Of a stretch of DNA of 64,000 nt, positions 7,702 through 15,994 are shown one piece after another. Within the stretch, counting starts at the first letter, position 1. The number at the start of each line of letters is the position of its first letter. Under the pieces are notes generated by a model, which made no database searches, was not told the DNA's origin, and was given only the letters and a program-made list of their open reading frames with translations. The position numbers were made by a program, and so were the translations under genes. This DNA comes from Amycolatopsis umgeniensis (GTDB taxonomy: Bacteria; Actinomycetota; Actinomycetes; Mycobacteriales; Pseudonocardiaceae), in the NCBI RefSeq assembly GCF_014205155.1, contig NZ_JACHMX010000001.1, positions 7,564,001 through 7,628,000 on the forward strand. Reading direction: 5' to 3'.

Positions 7702-8444
7702 CCGCCCTCCCGGCGGCGATAGCGAAGCATGGTGAAGCCGTCTTCGAAGAGCACGGACGCGAGGTCCAGCCGCCGCGGCTCCGGGGCGGGGCGGCCGTCG
7801 GCGATCCGGCGCTCGCCCGCGCCCGCCAGCAGGGGCGCGACGGTCAGGCACAACTGGTCGACGAGGTCGGCCGCGATCAGGTCGCCGAACAGCATCGGCC
7901 CGCCCTCGCAGTCGACGCGGCGCAACCCGCGCTCGCCGAGCAGTTCCAGCGCTCGGTGGAGGTCGACGTCGTCGGTCCCGGCGACGAGCACCTCGGCACC
8001 CGCGCGCTCCAACGCGGCTCGCGGCGCCTTCTCGGTGGTGATGACGATCGGCGGGACCTTGGTGTCGGTGAACAACGGGCCCGCGGGGTCGAGTTCACCG
8101 GAACGGGTCACCACCGCGATCGGCGGGACCTCGGACAGCCCGAGCGAGACCCGGCGGGCCGCGCGTTCGGGAGTGATCCGCGCGCCGCGGTATCCCTCGG
8201 CGCGAGCCGTGCCGGCGCCGACCAGGATCACGTCGGAAAGCAGCCGTCCCATCAGGAAGATCCGCTTGTCGGCGGGATGCGAGAGCCCTTCGGACAGCTC
8301 GTCGACCGCCGCCGCGCCGTCGGCGGAGCTGACGAAGTTGACCTGGACCCAGGGACGGGTCAGGCCCTCGGGATACCCGTAGAGCCGCTCCAGGTCGGCG
8401 TCGGAGACGGCATCCGCCGGTGTCGTTGGCCACAAAAGCTGCAC
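7698..8444 (-). CDS. RibD-C/DHFR-fold pyrimidine reductase family protein
   Basis: A 248-residue NADPH-type reductase of the RibD C-terminal family, resembling 5-amino-6-(5-phosphoribosylamino)uracil reductase of riboflavin or deazaflavin synthesis. Signatures: PWVQVNFVSSADGAAAV near residue 33, DVILVGAGTARAEGY near 70, and the RRVDCEGGPMLFGDLIAADL segment with the conserved EGG near 180. The deaminase half of RibD is absent and no other riboflavin gene is near, so the true substrate is uncertain. GTG 8444 (VQLLWP) matches typical starts; 8474 is a weaker alternative. Its stop overlaps the sigma-factor start, making it the likely first gene of the minus-strand operon. Confidence 0.85.
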   Translation of the reverse strand: MQLLWPTTPADAVSDADLERLYGYPEGLTRPWVQVNFVSSADGAAAVDELSEGLSHPADKRIFLMGRLLSDVILVGAGTARAEGYRGARITPERAARRVSLGLSEVPPIAVVTRSGELDPAGPLFTDTKVPPIVITTEKAPRAALERAGAEVLVAGTDDVDLHRALELLGERGLRRVDCEGGPMLFGDLIAADLVDQLCLTVAPLLAGAGERRIADGRPAPEPRRLDLASVLFEDGFTMLRYRRREGG

Positions 8445-8542
8445 ACGACCATCCCAGCACGCGCCCGACGGCACCGCTGAGCGGGGGATACGCCCGGTCA
8501 GGGAGGGTGAACGGCCACCACCGGTGCCGTTACTCTCGGCGA

Positions 8543-9577
8543 ATGCCCGCCCGCCTGATCGATCGCCGTCCGGAGCTGTCCGCCGACGAGCTGATCACCG
8601 CGCTCGTCCCGCCGCCGCGGTTCGACGCGGTCCGGTTCTCCACCTACGTGCCCAACCCGGACGAGCCGAGCCAGGCCGAGGCCGTCGTCGATTGTGGCGC
8701 GTTCGCGAAGCGCGTGGCGGAGGCCGCGAACCGGAAGCCGAAGTCGAAACTGCGCGCGCTGTTCGGCGGCGGGGACGACGCGCCCACCGGACCGATGGGG
8801 CTCTACCTGGACGGCGGCTTCGGCGTCGGCAAGACCCACCTGCTCGCGTCGACCTGGCACGAAACGCCGTCCCCCAAGGCGTACGGCACTTTCGTGGAGC
8901 TGACCCACCTCGTCGGCGCCCTCGGTTTCGCCGAAGCGGTGCGACGGCTTTCCGAACACCGGTTCCTGGCGATCGACGAATTCGAACTCGACGACCCCGG
9001 CGACACGATGCTCGTCACCCGGCTGCTGCAGGAGCTGATCTCGGCCGGGGTCTACGTCGCGGCGACGTCCAACACGCTGCCGGACAAGCTCGGCGAAGGC
9101 CGATTCGCCGCCGCGGACTTCCTGCGCGAGATCCAGTCGCTGTCCGCCCGGTTCGGCGTCTGCCGCGTCGACGGCCCGGACTACCGTCACCGCGGCCTGC
9201 CGGACGCGCCGCCGCCCGCGAGCCCGGAGGAACTGGACGCCTCCGCCGCCGCGCATCCCGAGTCCACCGTGGACGACTTCGACGCGTTGTGCTCGCACCT
9301 CGGCGAGCTGCATCCTTCGCGCTACGGCAGGCTTCTCGACGGCGTGACCCGCGTGCACCTGCGCGACATCCACCCGGTGCCGGACCAGAACGTCGGACTG
9401 CGGATGGTCGCTTTCGCCGACCGGCTCTACGACCGCGCGATCCCGCTCGTGGTCTCGGGTGAGCCGGTGCCGCTGCTGTTCACCGAGGAGATGGTGAACG
9501 GTGGCTACCGCAAGAAGTACCTGCGTGCCGTCAGCCGTCTGACGGCGCTGGCGCGCGACGCCGTGCAGCCCAGGTGA
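8543..9577 (+). CDS. zapE: ZapE/AFG1-type cell division ATPase
   Basis: P-loop ATPase of 344 residues in the AFG1/ZapE family, which in E. coli destabilises the FtsZ ring during division stress. Motifs: Walker A DGGFGVGKTHLLAS near residue 92, Walker B FLAIDEFELDDPGD near 142, sensor-type AATSNTLPDKLGEGRF near 173, and the family C-terminal NVGLRMVAFADRLYD and FTEEMVNGGYRKKYLRAVSRL. The start at ATG 8543 gives the standard actinobacterial N-terminus; the longer open frame upstream is not conserved-looking. Its 3' end overlaps the convergent PAP2 gene by 47 bases, unusual for conserved genes. Confidence 0.9.
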   Translation: MPARLIDRRPELSADELITALVPPPRFDAVRFSTYVPNPDEPSQAEAVVDCGAFAKRVAEAANRKPKSKLRALFGGGDDAPTGPMGLYLDGGFGVGKTHLLASTWHETPSPKAYGTFVELTHLVGALGFAEAVRRLSEHRFLAIDEFELDDPGDTMLVTRLLQELISAGVYVAATSNTLPDKLGEGRFAAADFLREIQSLSARFGVCRVDGPDYRHRGLPDAPPPASPEELDASAAAHPESTVDDFDALCSHLGELHPSRYGRLLDGVTRVHLRDIHPVPDQNVGLRMVAFADRLYDRAIPLVVSGEPVPLLFTEEMVNGGYRKKYLRAVSRLTALARDAVQPR

Positions 9578-10139
9578 GCAGCGCCCACGTCGCGCACACG
9601 ACCGCGACGGCGAACAGGGTGCCGCCCACGACGTCGGTCAGGTAGTGATAGCCGAGGCCGATCATGCCGATCGTGACACTGCCGAGCACCACCGCGCCCA
9701 CGACCGCGATGACGGCCGTCGCGACCCCGGGGCGGGCGAGCAGGACGAGTACGGTCAGCACCGCGACCAGCGCGACGGTGTGCCCGCTGGGGTACGCGAG
9801 GTAGGTGTTCTTCCAGCGGTCGAAAAGCGGTTTGAGCACCCAGGTGTTGGCGAGGATCGCGATGAGCGGGCCGACGACGATCAGCACCGCTTCGAGCCTG
9901 CGCCGTCCTGACAGGCACAGGGCGACGGCGATGGCCGCGACCGGGATCAGGACGTAGGCCTCGGTCGGCAGTACGAGAAGCCGGAGAAGGTCGGTGTCGG
10001 GACCGAAGGCGCGCTCGACCCACTTGACGGCGATTTCGTCAGGGCCGGCGAGGCCTTCGCCCGAGACCAGTACCCCGAGCACGACCATGATCACCGCGCA
10101 GGTCACCGCGATCAGGCCGTACGGCGCTCTTCCGCTCAT
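9531..10139 (-). CDS. PAP2-family membrane phosphatase
   Basis: Integral membrane phosphatidic-acid-phosphatase-type enzyme of 202 residues with about six helices. The PAP2 motifs are seen in order: KPLFDRWKN, then YPSGHT with the catalytic-loop histidine, then GYHYLTDVVGG with the second histidine and aspartate. The first and third motifs deviate from the strict KxxxxxxRP and SRxxxxxHxxxD consensus, as in many actinobacterial undecaprenyl- or lipid-phosphatases; substrate cannot be assigned. ATG 10139 is preceded by AAGG and begins just before the first helix. The end of the gene is antisense to the last 47 bases of zapE. Confidence 0.85.
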   Translation of the reverse strand: MSGRAPYGLIAVTCAVIMVVLGVLVSGEGLAGPDEIAVKWVERAFGPDTDLLRLLVLPTEAYVLIPVAAIAVALCLSGRRRLEAVLIVVGPLIAILANTWVLKPLFDRWKNTYLAYPSGHTVALVAVLTVLVLLARPGVATAVIAVVGAVVLGSVTIGMIGLGYHYLTDVVGGTLFAVAVVCATWALLTWAARRRAPAPSDG

Positions 10140-10164
10140 CCGGGCGACCTTACGTGACGGCCCG

Positions 10165-10253
10165 CGGGGGCTGAAGGGCGCTTTCCCCGCATCAGACGGG
10201 GGGAAAGCGCCCTTCACCGCGTGAGATGCGGGGAAGGGCCCCTTCAGCCCCCG
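10165..10253. terminator. Nested palindromes after the DUF2252 stop
   Basis: An outer perfect 14-bp inverted repeat (CGGGGGCTGAAGGG at 10165-10178 with 10240-10253) encloses an inner perfect 16-bp hairpin (GAAGGGCGCTTTCCCC at 10173-10188 with 10200-10215). The arms overlap, so alternative folds compete. It begins 6 bases after the stop of the minus-strand DUF2252 gene and upstream of the PAP2 start, so it probably terminates the former. The inner arm shares GAAGGG and CTTTCCCCGCAT with the hairpin at 43340-43384. Confidence 0.75.
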
Positions 10254-10258
10254 TCGGT

Positions 10259-11620
10259 TCAGAGGGCGGCAAAGGTCTTGTAGTCCTCTTCGGTCTGGTC
10301 CGCGTATCGCACCGCGTAGGCCCCGATGGCCTCGTCGAGGTCTTCGTCGTCCTCGAAGTACCCCGCCAGCAGTCGCGGATGCAGCGACCGCGCATGCGCC
10401 CGTGCCAGCAGCGCGCCCGCGAGGCGGCCGTAGTCGTCGAGGTGGTCCTTCTTGAGCTCCGCCGGGTCGATGTCGCCCTTGAGGTTCCGGAACTGCCGCA
10501 CGATGTACGGCACGCCGTCGATGGTCGTCCAGCCGAGCAGGATGTCCGTCTCGGCCTGCACGAGGCGAGCGCCTTCGACGATCCGGCGGCCTTCGTGGTC
10601 AGGGGCGGGCAGCCCGAGGTAGGGCGCCAACGCCGAAGGGTTGGCCTGTTTCACCTGCAGCACAAGGTCTTCGCCGGAGTTGCCGTGCAGCAGCGCGACA
10701 TAGCTGCGCAGCCCGACACTGCCGGTGCCGACCACCCGGAAGGCCACATCGGACACCCGGTACCGCGAGATCAGCGTCCGCCGCGATTCGCGGATGGTGT
10801 CCACATAGGACACGAGACCGCTGACGACGGCTTCCGCTGTCGCGTCGTCGACGTGCGTGAGCACCGGCGGGTCTTCGACGAAGCGGTGCCGTTCGAGGCC
10901 GGTCTCGTGGTCGTCGATCCGCCTCGTCCACTTCGCGGTGACCTTGGCGCTGGTGTTCTTCCGCGCTTTCTCGGCGGCTTCCTCGAAGTCGTCGATCAGG
11001 TCGTGCGCGCGGACCTTGCTCAGCACCGACGCGTCCGGCAGCGCGTTCCACGACCGCAGGAACGGCAGTTCCGCCAGCCCCCGGATGGTGCGCCGGTACG
11101 ACTTCACCGCGTCTTCGGCGGCCTCACGGCAGCCCGATTCGCCGATGCCGCCCTCGCGTCCGGCCAGCACGAGACTCGCCGCGAGCCGTTTGAGGTCCCA
11201 CTCCCACGGCCCCGGCACGGATTCGTCGAAGTCGTTGATGTCCATCACGATCTGGCCCTCGGGCGTGCCGTACAGCCCGAAGTTCGCCGCGTGCGCGTCC
11301 CCGCAGAGCTGCGCCGTCAGCCCGGACGCCGGCGAGCCCGCCAGATCTGCGGCCATCAGCCCGGCCGAGCCGCGGTAGAAGGTGAACGGCGACGCGAGCA
11401 TGCGCTCGCGCCGCAGTTCCACCAGTTCCGGCAGGCGGCCTTCGTTGGTCTTGGCGAAGAACTCCGCCACGCCGGGCCTGTCCTTGCCCGCCGCCGCGTG
11501 ATCGTGCGCGGACGAAGGCGCCTTCTCCCGCAGCGCCTCGCCTCTCGCGAACCAGTCCTCCGGCGTCACCGTTTCGGTGCCGACCAGCGGCCGCTCCACC
11601 CACTCCCGCTCGTCTCCCAT
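10259..11620 (-). CDS. DUF2252 family protein
   Basis: A 453-residue cytosolic protein of the DUF2252 family, thought to have a kinase-like (aminoglycoside phosphotransferase-like) fold. Features: FTFYRGSAGLMAADLAG near residue 80, QLCGDAHAANFGLYGTPEG near 105 resembling the HGDxxxxN catalytic loop, and DINDFDESVPGPWEWDLKRL near 127 resembling the metal-binding DxD. Length is typical. ATG 11620 lies 31 bases from the stop of the upstream ornithine aminotransferase gene, so the two may be co-transcribed. No substrate is known for the family; in several actinobacteria it sits among stress genes. Confidence 0.88.
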   Translation of the reverse strand: MGDEREWVERPLVGTETVTPEDWFARGEALREKAPSSAHDHAAAGKDRPGVAEFFAKTNEGRLPELVELRRERMLASPFTFYRGSAGLMAADLAGSPASGLTAQLCGDAHAANFGLYGTPEGQIVMDINDFDESVPGPWEWDLKRLAASLVLAGREGGIGESGCREAAEDAVKSYRRTIRGLAELPFLRSWNALPDASVLSKVRAHDLIDDFEEAAEKARKNTSAKVTAKWTRRIDDHETGLERHRFVEDPPVLTHVDDATAEAVVSGLVSYVDTIRESRRTLISRYRVSDVAFRVVGTGSVGLRSYVALLHGNSGEDLVLQVKQANPSALAPYLGLPAPDHEGRRIVEGARLVQAETDILLGWTTIDGVPYIVRQFRNLKGDIDPAELKKDHLDDYGRLAGALLARAHARSLHPRLLAGYFEDDEDLDEAIGAYAVRYADQTEEDYKTFAAL

Positions 11621-11651
11621 GGACAGCCAACGTACCGGCCGCCCGAAAGGT

Positions 11652-12854
11652 TCACCGGGTCTTGACGACCTCCGTGATCGCGTCGATACCGCGATCGAGT
11701 TCCTCGCGGGTGATCACCAGCGGCGGCGCGATCCGCAGCGTGTGGTCGTGCGTCTCCTTGCACAGCACGCCGCGTTCGGCCAGCGCGGTGGACGCCTCCC
11801 GGCCGGTCGGCCCGCCGGGCGCGATGTCGATCCCCGCCCAGAGTCCGCGGCCGCGGACCTCGGCGAGCCCGTTCCCGACCAGCTCGCCGAGCCTGCCGTG
11901 CAGGTGGGCGCCCAATTCGCGGGAGCGTTCCTGGAACTCGCCGGTCTTCAGCAGCCCGACCACGGCGCGGCCGATCGCGCAGGCGACCGGGTTCCCGCCG
12001 AAGGTGGAGCCGTGTTCACCCGGCCGCAGCACGCCGAGCACGTTCTTGCCGCCGACCACGGCCGAGACCGGCATGATCCCGCCGCCGAGCGCCTTGCCCA
12101 GGGTGTAGACGTCGGCGCGGACGCCTTCGTGGTCGAGCGCGAGGACGGTGCCGGTGCGCGCGAGGCCGGACTGGATCTCGTCGGCGATCAGCAGGACGTT
12201 GTGCTCGTCGCACAGCCGCCGAGCCTCGGCGAAGTAGCCGGTGGGCGGCACGATGACGCCCGCCTCGCCCTGGACCGGCTCCAGCAGGATCGCGGCGGTG
12301 CGCTCGGTGATGGCGTCGCGCAGCGCGTCGGCGTCGCCGTACTTGACGGTGACGAAGCCCGGCGTGAACGGGCCGAAGTCGGCGCGCGCGGTCTCGTCGG
12401 TGGAGAAGGACACGATGGTCGTCGTGCGGCCGTGGAAGTTCGAGCCCGCGACGATGATCTCCGCGGTCCCGTCGGGGACGCCCTTGACCTGGTACGCCCA
12501 CTTCCGGGCGATCTTCACCGCGGATTCGACGGCCTCGGCGCCGGAGTTCATCGGCAGCGTCATCTCGGTACCGGTCAGCTCGGCGAGCTCCCGGCAGAAC
12601 AGTCCGAGCTGGTCGTGGTGGAAGGCGCGCGAGGTCAGCGTCACCCGGCCGAACTGTTCGACCGCGGCGGCGATGAGCCCGGGGTGGCGGTGCCCGAAGT
12701 TCAGCGCGGAGTAGCCGGAGAGGAAGTCGAGGTAGGTCTTGCCCTCGACGTCGGTGACCGAAGCGCCCTCGGCGGTGGCGATCACCACGGGCAGGGGGTG
12801 GTAGTTGTGCGTGCTCCACTGCTCGTCGAGCGCGATGAAGTCGGCGGTCGTCAT
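11652..12854 (-). CDS. rocD: Ornithine aminotransferase
   Basis: PLP enzyme converting ornithine and 2-oxoglutarate to glutamate semialdehyde and glutamate, in arginine/ornithine catabolism. The 400-residue protein shows class III aminotransferase landmarks: DFLSGYSALNFGHRHP near residue 43, PMNSGAEAVESAVKIARKW near 100 (PLP phosphate site), ILLEPVQGEAGVIVPP near 195, LIADEIQSGLARTG with the PLP-binding Asp, and TLGKALGGGIMPVSA with the Schiff-base Lys near 255. SGYSALNFGHRHP marks the RocD subgroup rather than ArgD. The start ATG 12854 fits. It is divergent from ppk2 with a 156-base gap carrying a repeated CAACG motif. Confidence 0.93.
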   Translation of the reverse strand: MTTADFIALDEQWSTHNYHPLPVVIATAEGASVTDVEGKTYLDFLSGYSALNFGHRHPGLIAAAVEQFGRVTLTSRAFHHDQLGLFCRELAELTGTEMTLPMNSGAEAVESAVKIARKWAYQVKGVPDGTAEIIVAGSNFHGRTTTIVSFSTDETARADFGPFTPGFVTVKYGDADALRDAITERTAAILLEPVQGEAGVIVPPTGYFAEARRLCDEHNVLLIADEIQSGLARTGTVLALDHEGVRADVYTLGKALGGGIMPVSAVVGGKNVLGVLRPGEHGSTFGGNPVACAIGRAVVGLLKTGEFQERSRELGAHLHGRLGELVGNGLAEVRGRGLWAGIDIAPGGPTGREASTALAERGVLCKETHDHTLRIAPPLVITREELDRGIDAITEVVKTR

Positions 12855-12897
12855 GCGTTCAGGTTAGATGCCCATCCCGTGGACTTCATCCGGGAAA

Positions 12898-12922
12898 CGT
12901 TGCTTTGACCCGTTGTTCGTTG
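12898..12922. promoter_or_regulatory. Three CGTTG repeats upstream of rocD
   Basis: CGTTG occurs at 12898-12902, 12911-12915 and 12918-12922, that is CAACG on the rocD strand, 44-68 bases before its ATG. The short spaced direct repeats in a 156-base divergent promoter region could be a binding site for an amino-acid-responsive regulator. No family consensus is matched and no regulator gene is adjacent, so this is tentative. Confidence 0.3.
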
Positions 12923-13010
12923 CGTATCGACTCCATCGAGTGGCGAAATCATGCAGCCGAGTACTTGATCACCGGAGGCGCTCGACCCGGACCGCGGTTA
13001 TCGTCGCCGG

Positions 13011-13865
13011 ATGGCGAAAAAGGACACCGTCTCCGTCCGGGACGCGCTGAGGATCGGCAAGGGAACCGAACGGCACGACCCGGGCACGTTCCCGATCGGG
13101 CCGCGCAAGAAGCCCAAGGGGCTCAAAGACCTCGCCGATTCCGGCGGAAAGCTCGCCGAACTGCAGGAGGCCCTGTACGCGGAGGGCGTCGGCGGCGGAA
13201 AACGCAGTGTCCTGCTGGTCTTGCAGGGGATGGACACCTCCGGCAAGGGCGGCACGGTGGGGCACGTCCTCGGCCTGGTCAATCCGATGGGCGTGCGGTA
13301 CGCCGGGTTCAAGAAGCCGACCGCCGCCGAGGCGCGCCACCACTATCTGTGGCGCATCCGCAAACAGCTCCCCGTGCCGGGGCAGGTCGGCGTCTTCGAC
13401 CGCTCCCACTACGAGGACATCCTGGTCCCGCGCGTGCAGAAACTGGTGCCCGCCGCGGAATGGCGCAAGCGCTACGCCGAGATCAACGAGTTCGAGAAGG
13501 AACTCACCGAGGCCGGGACGACGATCGTGAAGGTCTTCCTCGACATCTCGCCGGAGGCGCAGCTGAAGCGGCTCAAGGCGCGGCTGGAGACCCCGGCGAA
13601 GTGGTGGAAGTACAACCCCGCCGACCTCGACGCGCGTGCCCAATGGAACGACTACCAGAAGGCCTACGCCGACATCTTCGCCAAGACCTCCACGGCGAAC
13701 GCGCCTTGGTACGCCGTTCCCGCCGATCACAAGTGGTACCGCAACTACCTGGTCGCGCGGCTGCTGATCGAGACGATCGAGGAGATGGACCCGAAGTTCC
13801 CCCAGGCCGACTTCGACCCCGAGACGGAGCTGAAGAAGCTGGAAGGCGTTGGCGTCCCCGCTTGA
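13011..13865 (+). CDS. ppk2: Polyphosphate kinase 2 family protein
   Basis: Transfers phosphate between polyphosphate and nucleotides. The 284-residue single-domain protein has Walker A LLVLQGMDTSGKGGTVGHV near residue 68, the base-binding RHHYLWRIRKQLP near 110, the Walker-B-like GVFDRSHYEDILVPRV near 128, and the lid region with QLKRLKARLETPAKWWKYN near 185. This short type acts on AMP or ADP or GDP depending on class; the class cannot be fixed by eye. It starts at ATG 13011 after a GATGG context without a strong ribosome site, and is followed 20 bases later by an S9 peptidase gene. Confidence 0.9.
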   Translation: MAKKDTVSVRDALRIGKGTERHDPGTFPIGPRKKPKGLKDLADSGGKLAELQEALYAEGVGGGKRSVLLVLQGMDTSGKGGTVGHVLGLVNPMGVRYAGFKKPTAAEARHHYLWRIRKQLPVPGQVGVFDRSHYEDILVPRVQKLVPAAEWRKRYAEINEFEKELTEAGTTIVKVFLDISPEAQLKRLKARLETPAKWWKYNPADLDARAQWNDYQKAYADIFAKTSTANAPWYAVPADHKWYRNYLVARLLIETIEEMDPKFPQADFDPETELKKLEGVGVPA

Positions 13866-13885
13866 TCGTCTGAGAGAGTTCGGAC

Positions 13886-15994
13886 GTGACCAGTCTCGAA
13901 GATCTCCCGTTCCTCCGTCGTCAGGCCCGCACGCAGCGCTTCACCCTCGGCGCGCCGAAAGAGTTCAAGGTCGCCCCGGACGGTTCCCGCATCCTGTTCC
14001 TGCGGTCCGAGTCCGGCACCGACCCGCGGCACAGCCTGTGGTCGTTCGACGTCGTGTCCGGCGAAGAGACGAAGCTGGTCGACGCGGCCGAACTGCTGCC
14101 CGGTGAAGAGGACCTCCCGCCGGAGGAGCGTGCCCGCCGCGAGCGCAGCCGGGAGACCGGCGGTGGCGTGGTCGGCTACGCGGTCGACGACGCCTTCACC
14201 GTCGCCGCGTTCTCGCTCTCGGGCAAGCTCCACACCCTCGATCTGGCCACCGGCGCGGTGTCCGTGCTGGTCGATGGGTCGGTCGTCGACCCGCGGCCCA
14301 GTCCGGACGGCGCCAAGGTCGCCTACGTCCGCGACCGGCGGTTGCGGGTGATCGACCGGGCCACCGGCGAGGACAGCGTGGTCGTCGAGGAAGACGGCGA
14401 GGACGTCACCTGGGGGCTCGCGGAGTTCATCGCGGCCGAGGAAATGGACCGCACCAGGGGTTACTGGTGGTCCCCGGACGGGCGGAGCCTGCTGGCCGAG
14501 CGGTCCGACAAGGCGGGCGTGCCGCGCTGGACGATCGCCGATCCGGCCAACCCGCAGTCGCCCGCCAACGTCGTCGCGTACCCGGCGGCGGGGTCGAAGA
14601 ACGTCGACGTGACGCTGGCGATCATCGGCCTCGACGGCACGCGCGTCGAGGTCGCGAAGACGGACTGGGAGTACCTGGCCGCGGTGCACTGGTCGGCGGC
14701 TGGCAAGCCGCTGCTGTCCGTGCAGTCGCGTGACCAGCGGAAACTGGAGATCCAGGCGGTCGATCCGGCGACCGGCGCGGTCGAGGTCCTGCACACCGAG
14801 ACGGACGAGCGCTGGGTCGAGATCGCCGCGGGTGTCCCGGCGTGGACCGCCGACGGCCGTCTGGTGCGCGAGAGCGCCGCCGACGGCGATCACCGGCTGG
14901 TCGTCGACGGGGTCTCGATCACCCCGCCGGGGCTGCAGGTGCGCTCGATCCTGCACGTCGGCGACGAGGTGCTGTTCAGCGCGTCGGAAGCCGATCCGAC
15001 CCAGATCCACGTCTTCCGCACCGAAGGCGGCGAGCTGCGGCGTCTGTCCACTGAGGACGGTGTGCACGTCGGCTCCGGAAACGCTGCGCTGACCGTGCTC
15101 TCGTCGTGGAGCCTGGACCGCAGCGGCCCGGTGGTGACCGTCGTCTCCGGCGAGAAGACCGTGGCGCGCATCGGTTCCTACACCGTCGATCCCGACGTCG
15201 TGCCGAACCTGACCTGGCTGACGCTGGGGGAGCGGGGCCTGCGCGCCGCGCTGGTGCTGCCGACAGGGTATGAGGAGAGCGAAGGCAAGCTGCCGGTGCT
15301 GCTCGACCCGTACGGCGGCCCGCACGCCCAGCGTGTCCTGCAGACCCGCAACGCCTTCCTGACCCCCCAGTGGCTGGCGGACCAGGGCTTCGCGGTGCTG
15401 GTGGCCGACGGGCGCGGGACACCCGGCCGGGGTTCCGCCTGGGAAAAGGAGATCGCGGGCAAACTCGCCGACGTCACCCTCGCCGACCAGGTCGACGCCC
15501 TGCACGCGGCGGCCGCGCTGCGTCCGGAGCTGGATCTGGAGCGGGTCGCGATCCGCGGCTGGTCCTACGGCGGCTACCTGTCCGCGCTGGCCGTGCTGCG
15601 CCGCCCCGACGTCTTCCACGCCGGAATCGCGGGCGCCCCGGTGACCGACTGGTCCTTGTACGACACGCACTACACCGAGCGTTACCTGGGGCTTCCGCAG
15701 GAGGAAACGGCTTCGTACGAGCACAACTCGCTGATCGCCGGCGCCGGTGACCTGTCGCGGTCGCTGCTGATCGTGCACGGACTGGCCGACGACAACGTTT
15801 TCGTCGCCCACTCGTTGCGCCTGTCGTCGGCACTGCTGGCCAAGGGACGCGCGCACGTGTTCCTGCCGCTGGCCGGCGCGACGCATATGACGCCGCAAGC
15901 CGAAGAGGTGGCGGAGAACCTGATGCGCACGCAGGTGGACTGGATCGTGCGCGAGCTGACCGGTGACGCGGTGAAGAGCGAGGAGAACGCATGA
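13886..15994 (+). CDS. S9 family prolyl oligopeptidase (DPP-IV type)
   Basis: A 702-residue serine peptidase with no signal peptide, so presumably cytosolic. The N-terminal half is a beta-propeller (repeated PDG..I/V.Y segments, for example SPDGAKVAYVRDRRLRVID) and carries the FIAAEEMDRTRGYWWSPDG loop with the paired glutamates that hold a free N-terminus in dipeptidyl peptidases. The C-terminal alpha/beta-hydrolase domain has nucleophile elbow RGWSYGGYLSA (Ser near residue 559), later HGLADDNVFVAHS with the Asp and GATHMT with the His. All three catalytic residues are intact. It starts at GTG 13886, and its stop overlaps the LLM oxidoreductase start (ATGA). Confidence 0.92.
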   Translation: MTSLEDLPFLRRQARTQRFTLGAPKEFKVAPDGSRILFLRSESGTDPRHSLWSFDVVSGEETKLVDAAELLPGEEDLPPEERARRERSRETGGGVVGYAVDDAFTVAAFSLSGKLHTLDLATGAVSVLVDGSVVDPRPSPDGAKVAYVRDRRLRVIDRATGEDSVVVEEDGEDVTWGLAEFIAAEEMDRTRGYWWSPDGRSLLAERSDKAGVPRWTIADPANPQSPANVVAYPAAGSKNVDVTLAIIGLDGTRVEVAKTDWEYLAAVHWSAAGKPLLSVQSRDQRKLEIQAVDPATGAVEVLHTETDERWVEIAAGVPAWTADGRLVRESAADGDHRLVVDGVSITPPGLQVRSILHVGDEVLFSASEADPTQIHVFRTEGGELRRLSTEDGVHVGSGNAALTVLSSWSLDRSGPVVTVVSGEKTVARIGSYTVDPDVVPNLTWLTLGERGLRAALVLPTGYEESEGKLPVLLDPYGGPHAQRVLQTRNAFLTPQWLADQGFAVLVADGRGTPGRGSAWEKEIAGKLADVTLADQVDALHAAAALRPELDLERVAIRGWSYGGYLSALAVLRRPDVFHAGIAGAPVTDWSLYDTHYTERYLGLPQEETASYEHNSLIAGAGDLSRSLLIVHGLADDNVFVAHSLRLSSALLAKGRAHVFLPLAGATHMTPQAEEVAENLMRTQVDWIVRELTGDAVKSEENA

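Noticed and set aside
13745..15898. Minus-strand open frame of 717 codons opposite the S9 peptidase
   Set aside because: No recognisable domain, composition typical of an antisense shadow; the plus-strand peptidase has a full catalytic triad.
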